A DNA stretch of 10,081 nt from CAZBLP01 sp964492825 (GTDB lineage: Bacteria > DYJV01), in assembly GCA_964492825.1 (NCBI GenBank), contig CAZBLP010000060.1, positions 1 through 10,081 of the forward strand, given 5' to 3'. Below the pieces are notes generated by a model that saw only the letters and a list, made by a program, of their open reading frames with translations, ran no database searches and was not told the DNA's origin. Shown here piece by piece: positions 6,666 through 10,081 of the stretch; positions within the stretch are counted from its first letter, which is position 1, and every line of letters begins with the position of its first letter. The position numbers were made by a program, and so were the translations under genes.

Positions 6666-7316
6666 ATGAAAATATTTTTCGACTTTGACGGAACTATTGT
6701 TGATACAAGCGAGGGGATTATTAATGCTGCTCTTTTTGCATTTAAAAAATATGGATACAGTGATTTTTCTATCAATGATTTAAAATCAAAACTAATAGGC
6801 CCTCCATTGCACAACGGCTTGAAACAATTAACAGGTTTGAATGATGAAAATGTTGAAAGATTAGTGTTTTTTTTCAGAGAATATTATTCATCCCAAGGTG
6901 TTTTTGAAAATAATCTTTACAAAGATATATTAAAAGTTTTACAATATTTAAAAGACAGAAAATATTATTTAAATATAGTAAGTTCCAAGCCTGAAAGATT
7001 TATAATTAAAATTTTAAATCAGCATAATATAAAAGATTTTTTTGATTATATTGGCGGTGCAGGTGATACTGACAAAGCTTCAACCAAGACAGAAAAGATA
7101 AAAAATTTAATTAATAGAGATAGTAAAAAATACTTTATGATTGGCGACAGAGCAGAGGATATAGAAGCAGGAAAAGAAAATCAGATTGTTACTATTGGAG
7201 CAGCCTATGGTTATGGGGATATTGAAGAATTGAGCCGTGCTGATTTTATAGTTAACAATCCGTTGGAAATAATAAATTTATTTGAGGAAACAAATGCCAC
7301 AAAAAAACAAAATTAA
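6666..7316 (+). CDS. HAD-superfamily hydrolase, phosphoglycolate phosphatase-like
   Basis: This 216-residue protein has the full HAD set. DFDGT (6-10) gives nucleophile Asp6 and acid-base Asp8. SSKP (106-109) provides the motif II serine, STKTEKI (139-145) the motif III lysine at about Lys141, and MIGDRAEDIEAG (158-169) the Mg-binding acids Asp161 and Asp165. A helical cap of the Gph/PGMB type sits between motifs I and II (about 15-80). It should remove phosphate from a small phosphorylated metabolite in the cytoplasm. Within this unit a sugar phosphate is the natural guess, but the substrate cannot be read from sequence. It begins with ATG 26 bases after the carbamoyltransferase stop, with only a weak purine-rich ribosome site, and its last 23 bases overlap the RfbH-type gene. 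That overlap implies coupled translation. Confidence 0.87.
   Translation: MKIFFDFDGTIVDTSEGIINAALFAFKKYGYSDFSINDLKSKLIGPPLHNGLKQLTGLNDENVERLVFFFREYYSSQGVFENNLYKDILKVLQYLKDRKYYLNIVSSKPERFIIKILNQHNIKDFFDYIGGAGDTDKASTKTEKIKNLINRDSKKYFMIGDRAEDIEAGKENQIVTIGAAYGYGDIEELSRADFIVNNPLEIINLFEETNATKKQN
7284..7287 (+). promoter_or_regulatory. Ribosome binding site that sets the dehydrase start
   Basis: GAGG lies 6 bases before ATG 7294, inside the end of the HAD gene. It favours ATG 7294 over the in-frame TTG at 7282, which overlaps the GAGG itself. Confidence 0.65.
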
Positions 7317-8604
7317 GGAAGAAATTTTTAATCTTGTCAAAGAATTTTATGAATTGGTACATAAGCCTGTTAAACTTGAAAAAATTAACTATGCAGGACG
7401 TGTTTTTGATGAAAATGAAATACTTAATCTTGTTGACTCTGCTCTTGATTTCTGGTTGACACATGGGAAATATTCAAGAGAATTTGAAAAAAAACTTGGA
7501 GAGTTTTTGGGAATAGAATATGTTTTAATGGTAAATAGCGGTAGCAGCGCTAATTTACTTGCTTTTATGGCTTTGACTTCTCCGTTGTTAAAAGACAGGC
7601 GTATAAAAAGGGGTGATGAAGTTATTACTATTGCTGCAGGCTTTCCTACAACTGTTGCTCCCATTGTTCAATTTGGGGCAATTCCGGTATTTGTAGATAT
7701 TGACATTGAAACAGTTAATATTGATATAAATTTGCTTGAAAAAGCAATTACAAACAGAACAAAAGCTATCATGATAGCACATACTCTTGGTAATCCTTTT
7801 AATGTAGAAGAAATTCAAGATATATGCAGAAAATATAAACTATGGCTTATTGAAGATAATTGTGATGCTATTGGAAGTAAATTTAACGGAAAATATACAG
7901 GTACTTTCGGAGATATTGGTACAAGCAGTTTTTATCCTGCCCATCATATTACCACTGGTGAAGGCGGTGCAGTATATACAGAAAACCGGTTGTTGAAAAA
8001 AATAATGTTAAGTATGAGAGACTGGGGGAGAGATTGTTGGTGTGATAGCGGCAAAGATAACACCTGTGGCAAAAGGTTCAACGGACAATTTGGGAAACTG
8101 CCTTTTGGGTATGACCACAAATATGTTTATTCTCATTTTGGTTTTAATTTAAAACCTACTGAGATGCAGGCAGCTATTGGCATTGCCCAGCTTGAGAAAT
8201 TGCCTGAATTTATTAAAAGAAGAAAAGAAAATTTTGATTATTTACTTAAAAATCTCAGGAAATTTGAAAATTATTTTATTTTCCAGACACCTTTAAAACA
8301 AAGCGAACCTTCATGGTTTGGGTTTTTAATAACATTAAAAGAAAATGTACCTTTTAAAAGAAATGATATTGTTGAATTTCTTGAAAAAAAAGGTATTCAG
8401 ACAAGAAATCTTTTTGCAGGAAACATTACAAAACATCCATGCTTTGAGTCATTAGCAGAAGGAGAAGATTACAAAATTGTGGGTGATTTAAAAAATACTG
8501 ATAGAATTATGAATGATTCATTCTGGTTAGGTGTTTATCCTGGAATGAGTGTGGAAAAACTGGATTTTGCGGTAAGCAAAATTACTGAATTTCTTGAGAG
8601 ATAA
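7294..8604 (+). CDS. rfbH: CDP-4-keto-6-deoxy-D-glucose 3-dehydrase (E1), RfbH/DdhC-type
   Basis: This 436-residue protein has the DegT/DnrJ/EryC1/StrS fold and reads as RfbH along its length: NSGSSANLLAF (81-91), AAGFPTTVAP (114-123), AHTLGNPF (162-169), IEDNCDA (186-192), FYPAHHITTGEGG (213-225) and the NTDRIMNDSFW stretch near the end. The PLP-anchoring lysine of aminotransferases is His217, the hallmark that turns the fold into a PMP-dependent dehydrase. Cys190, Cys248, Cys250 and Cys258 reproduce the C-X57-C-X1-C-X7-C [2Fe-2S] pattern of the E1 enzyme. It removes the C-3 hydroxyl of CDP-4-keto-6-deoxyglucose with a flavin/iron-sulfur reductase (E3), leading to 3,6-dideoxyhexoses such as abequose, paratose, tyvelose or ascarylose. 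No E3, cytidylyltransferase or CDP-glucose dehydratase is in this window. ATG 7294 is preferred because GAGG lies 6 bases upstream. The gene overlaps the HAD gene by 23 bases. Confidence 0.95.
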   Translation: MPQKNKIKEEIFNLVKEFYELVHKPVKLEKINYAGRVFDENEILNLVDSALDFWLTHGKYSREFEKKLGEFLGIEYVLMVNSGSSANLLAFMALTSPLLKDRRIKRGDEVITIAAGFPTTVAPIVQFGAIPVFVDIDIETVNIDINLLEKAITNRTKAIMIAHTLGNPFNVEEIQDICRKYKLWLIEDNCDAIGSKFNGKYTGTFGDIGTSSFYPAHHITTGEGGAVYTENRLLKKIMLSMRDWGRDCWCDSGKDNTCGKRFNGQFGKLPFGYDHKYVYSHFGFNLKPTEMQAAIGIAQLEKLPEFIKRRKENFDYLLKNLRKFENYFIFQTPLKQSEPSWFGFLITLKENVPFKRNDIVEFLEKKGIQTRNLFAGNITKHPCFESLAEGEDYKIVGDLKNTDRIMNDSFWLGVYPGMSVEKLDFAVSKITEFLER

Positions 8605-8650
8605 TTAAGTTCTTAAAATGAAATTATACAATATTTAATTACTGATACCA

Positions 8651-8654
8651 AGGA
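8651..8654 (+). promoter_or_regulatory. Ribosome binding site for the TTG-started flippase
   Basis: AGGA lies 9 bases before TTG 8664. It supports this non-ATG start, after which the first membrane helix follows at once. Confidence 0.55.
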
Positions 8655-8663
8655 ATATTAACT

Positions 8664-9848
8664 TTGTTAAAAAACCTTTCATATGTTTCCATGTCATTTA
8701 TTTATGTGAATCTTCTTGGTTATATTTTCCATTTCTATGTTAGCAGAAAGCTTTCTCCTTCAGGATATGGAGAGTTTATGGTGCTGTACTCGCTTATGTT
8801 GACTGTTGGAAATATAAGTGGCATTTTCAGCATAATATCTGTAAAAACAATTGTTGAAAACATACAAGAAAAAGAGAAAATTCTCAGGTTCTTAAGAATT
8901 TTTGGAATTATTATCGGCTGTATTGCAACTTTAATAGGAGTGACAATATCTCCTCTATTAAAAGAATTTTTAAAAATTTCTTACCTTCCATATGTGTGGG
9001 TAGTATCTTTGTGTTGGCTGTTCATGTTTATAAATGCCGTAGAAAAAGGATATCAACAGGCAAATAATAAATTCGGTATTTTTGCATTTTCATCTGCTTT
9101 TGAACTTACTGTTAGGCTTATAATTGCAATAATTCTTCTTTATCTCGGATTTTATATATGGGGAGCAATATTTCCTTCATTATTTGCAATTATTTCAACA
9201 TTAATATTCTTGTTATTTGTTAATAAAAACTTATTTGGAAAAATTAAGAAAATAAGTTTTAAAAAGATTATGACTATTGCTGCCTATTCATCTCCTTCCG
9301 GTTTTTTTGTATATATGGATGATATTTTTATTAAAAGAATTTTTTCTCCTGAAGTTGCCGGATATTATGCTTCTGCATCTATACTTGGCAAAGCTCTTAT
9401 GTGGTTTTCACTTACTCTTTTTTCCGTTTATTTCCCTAAAATGATTGCATCTGAAGAGGTTAAGGAGTTTAAGCATTTATGTTTAAATATCATTGTTTTG
9501 GTAATAGGAATCTTTATAGTTTCAGATATAATGGTTATTTGTTTAGGGAAAAAGATTTTTCTTATGCTTTTCGGAGCAAAATTTCAAGACGGATTTATAA
9601 TTTTACCTTACTATATTATTGCTGTTTTGCCTTTAACTATCTCCACTATTTTTATCGGTATCAATACTGCAAGAGAAAAATATCTGAAAATAATTTACTT
9701 GCAACTTGTCGTTTATATGATTGGCTTGATTTTTTTTAAATTTCACACTGTTTATTCCTATATAGTTTATATCTTTTTAATAAATTTTGTGTTTGTTTTA
9801 ATATATATCTATCTGATTTTTTTTAAGAAAACCCATACAGCTGTTTAA
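8664..9848 (+). CDS. Wzx-type oligosaccharide flippase (MOP/MATE superfamily)
   Basis: This 394-residue, very hydrophobic protein shows about twelve membrane helices, near residues 8-28, 38-60, 79-97, 108-125, 142-161, 164-187, 203-219, 238-256, 273-293, 311-330, 341-358 and 364-387. The N-terminal pattern of a helix followed by SRKLSPSGYGEFMVLYSL, and the central MDDIFIKRIFSPEVAGYYASA region, are typical of polysaccharide flippases. It should move the undecaprenyl-linked repeat unit from the cytoplasmic to the periplasmic side of the inner membrane for polymerisation. It is slightly shorter than many Wzx proteins but the helix count is complete, so it does not look truncated. TTG 8664 follows AGGA by 9 bases. 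The gap from the dehydrase is 59 bases with no terminator, so it probably shares the transcript. The repeat unit cannot be deduced. Wzx sequences are poorly conserved, so the family call rests on topology and a few motifs. Confidence 0.85.
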   Translation: MLKNLSYVSMSFIYVNLLGYIFHFYVSRKLSPSGYGEFMVLYSLMLTVGNISGIFSIISVKTIVENIQEKEKILRFLRIFGIIIGCIATLIGVTISPLLKEFLKISYLPYVWVVSLCWLFMFINAVEKGYQQANNKFGIFAFSSAFELTVRLIIAIILLYLGFYIWGAIFPSLFAIISTLIFLLFVNKNLFGKIKKISFKKIMTIAAYSSPSGFFVYMDDIFIKRIFSPEVAGYYASASILGKALMWFSLTLFSVYFPKMIASEEVKEFKHLCLNIIVLVIGIFIVSDIMVICLGKKIFLMLFGAKFQDGFIILPYYIIAVLPLTISTIFIGINTAREKYLKIIYLQLVVYMIGLIFFKFHTVYSYIVYIFLINFVFVLIYIYLIFFKKTHTAV

Positions 9849-9937
9849 TACTTTGCAGCTATTGGGATTCTTTTTCCTACGCCAAAAGTTTTTGAAGTTA
9901 CTTTCAGGTCTGGAGCAGTACCGTTAGTATAAGCCAT
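9845..9937 (-). CDS. Hypothetical 30-residue ORF, convergent with the flippase
   Basis: On the minus strand an ATG (9935-9937) opens 30 codons ending in TAA (9845-9847), which overlaps the flippase stop codon tail-to-tail. The peptide begins MAYTNGTAPDLK and ends GKRIPIAAKY. It is basic and has no membrane segment. Its codons look less AT-rich than the surrounding genes. A possible minus-strand promoter lies just upstream (TGGACA, 17 bases, TAATAA at 9990-9962), but the ribosome site is weak. I recognise no family. It may be a small gene, the broken tail of a larger gene (two stops lie in frame 10-11 codons upstream of the ATG), or chance. The opposite strand is also open for 27 codons past the flippase stop. 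Confidence 0.3.
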   Translation of the reverse strand: MAYTNGTAPDLKVTSKTFGVGKRIPIAAKY

Positions 9938-9961
9938 TGGGTTTTCTTTTTTTGAATGTTT

Positions 9962-9990
9962 TTATTACTCCATACGAATTAAACTGTCCA
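9962..9990 (-). promoter_or_regulatory. Possible minus-strand promoter before the 30-codon ORF
   Basis: Read on the minus strand, TGGACA (5 of 6 matches to the -35 box) is followed by 17 bases and TAATAA (4 of 6 matches to the -10 box). It would start a transcript about 18 bases before the small ORF. Spacing is ideal, but the -10 is imperfect and the DNA is AT-rich. Confidence 0.25.
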
Positions 9991-10016
9991 ATATATTGAC
10001 ATAGATCCAGGTTTGT

Positions 10017-10042
10017 TTTGCAATTATTTATATTATTGCAAA
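10017..10042. repeat. Inverted repeat in the gap after the flippase
   Basis: TTTGCAAT (10017-10024) and ATTGCAAA (10035-10042) form an 8-base perfect inverted repeat around a 10-base AT-rich centre. It could fold as a hairpin or be a binding site. Neither strand has the T-tract of an intrinsic terminator after it, so I do not call one. Confidence 0.35.
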
Positions 10043-10081
10043 TATAAGACTGATAATTGCCATAATAATTAGGCCTGCTCT
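10028..10081 (-). CDS. Possible C-terminal end of a membrane protein (partial)
   Basis: A minus-strand frame enters from the right edge and stops at TAA after 17 residues. It is almost wholly hydrophobic (AGLIIMAIISLIFAII) and could be the last membrane helix of a protein encoded convergently to the polysaccharide cluster. The stretch is too short to exclude chance, since AT-rich sequence often encodes Ile/Leu/Phe runs. It would place the end of the cluster near 9850. Confidence 0.25.
   Translation of the reverse strand, partial: RAGLIIMAIISLIFAII

Noticed and set aside
7282..7293. TTG 7282 as the rfbH start
   Set aside because: The only good ribosome site (GAGG 7284-7287) overlaps this codon region and is well spaced for ATG 7294.
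7389..7818. Minus-strand frames of 70-90 codons over rfbH, and similar ones over other genes
   Set aside because: They lie opposite well-supported genes, have no ribosome sites that I can see and no recognisable domains.
8627..8632. TACAAT as a -10 box for the flippase
   Set aside because: There is no acceptable -35 box at 16-18 bases and no extended -10 TG, so read-through from the dehydrase is the simpler view.
9849..9929. Extension of the flippase past its stop (27 open codons in the same frame)
   Set aside because: A TAA stop intervenes, the twelve-helix protein is already complete, and the extension is equally explained by the minus-strand ORF.
9996..10024. Second + strand promoter (TTGACA at 9996 with TGCAAT at 10019)
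   Set aside because: The -35 and the 17-base spacing are perfect, but the -10 lacks the key second-position A, and no + strand gene follows in the window.

Overview
This AT-rich window (about 30% G+C by eye) is the interior of a cell-surface polysaccharide cluster, most likely an O-antigen or capsule locus. All nine supported genes lie on the + strand. An RfbH-type 3-dehydrase and a Wzx-type flippase favour an outer-membrane (Gram-negative-type) bacterium that makes a deoxysugar-containing glycan. The sequence does not let me name a genus. There are no rRNA, tRNA, insertion sequence, CRISPR or phage signatures.

Region 1 (1-4689) is a tightly packed run: the tail of an unidentified gene, a divergent Nudix hydrolase, two adjacent SPASM-type radical SAM enzymes, an NAD(P)-dependent sugar-nucleotide oxidoreductase, and a family 2 glycosyltransferase. 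Gaps are 13 bases or less, or the genes overlap by 4-8 bases, so this looks like one translationally coupled operon. Two radical SAM enzymes directly followed by an oxidoreductase is the least ordinary part. It suggests radical-based modification of a sugar or other glycan building block.

Region 2 (4690-4887) is a 198-base gap. It holds a near-consensus sigma70 promoter (TTGACA, 17 bases, TATATT), a leader of roughly 120 bases with a possible 19-residue ORF, and a perfect AGGAGG ribosome binding site before a TTG start.

Region 3 (4888-9848) reads as a second transcription unit: a NodU/TobZ-type O-carbamoyltransferase, a HAD phosphatase, an RfbH/DdhC-type CDP-4-keto-6-deoxyglucose 3-dehydrase with its full iron-sulfur and Lys-to-His signature, and a 12-helix flippase. 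Together they suggest a carbamoylated glycan with a 3,6-dideoxyhexose that is assembled in the cytoplasm and flipped across the membrane. The enzymes that should supply CDP-4-keto-6-deoxyglucose, and the reductase partner of RfbH, are not in this window.

Region 4 (9849-10081) has no convincing + strand gene. On the minus strand there is a 30-codon ORF that overlaps the flippase stop codon tail-to-tail, and a hydrophobic C-terminal reading frame that runs off the window edge. Both are tentative.
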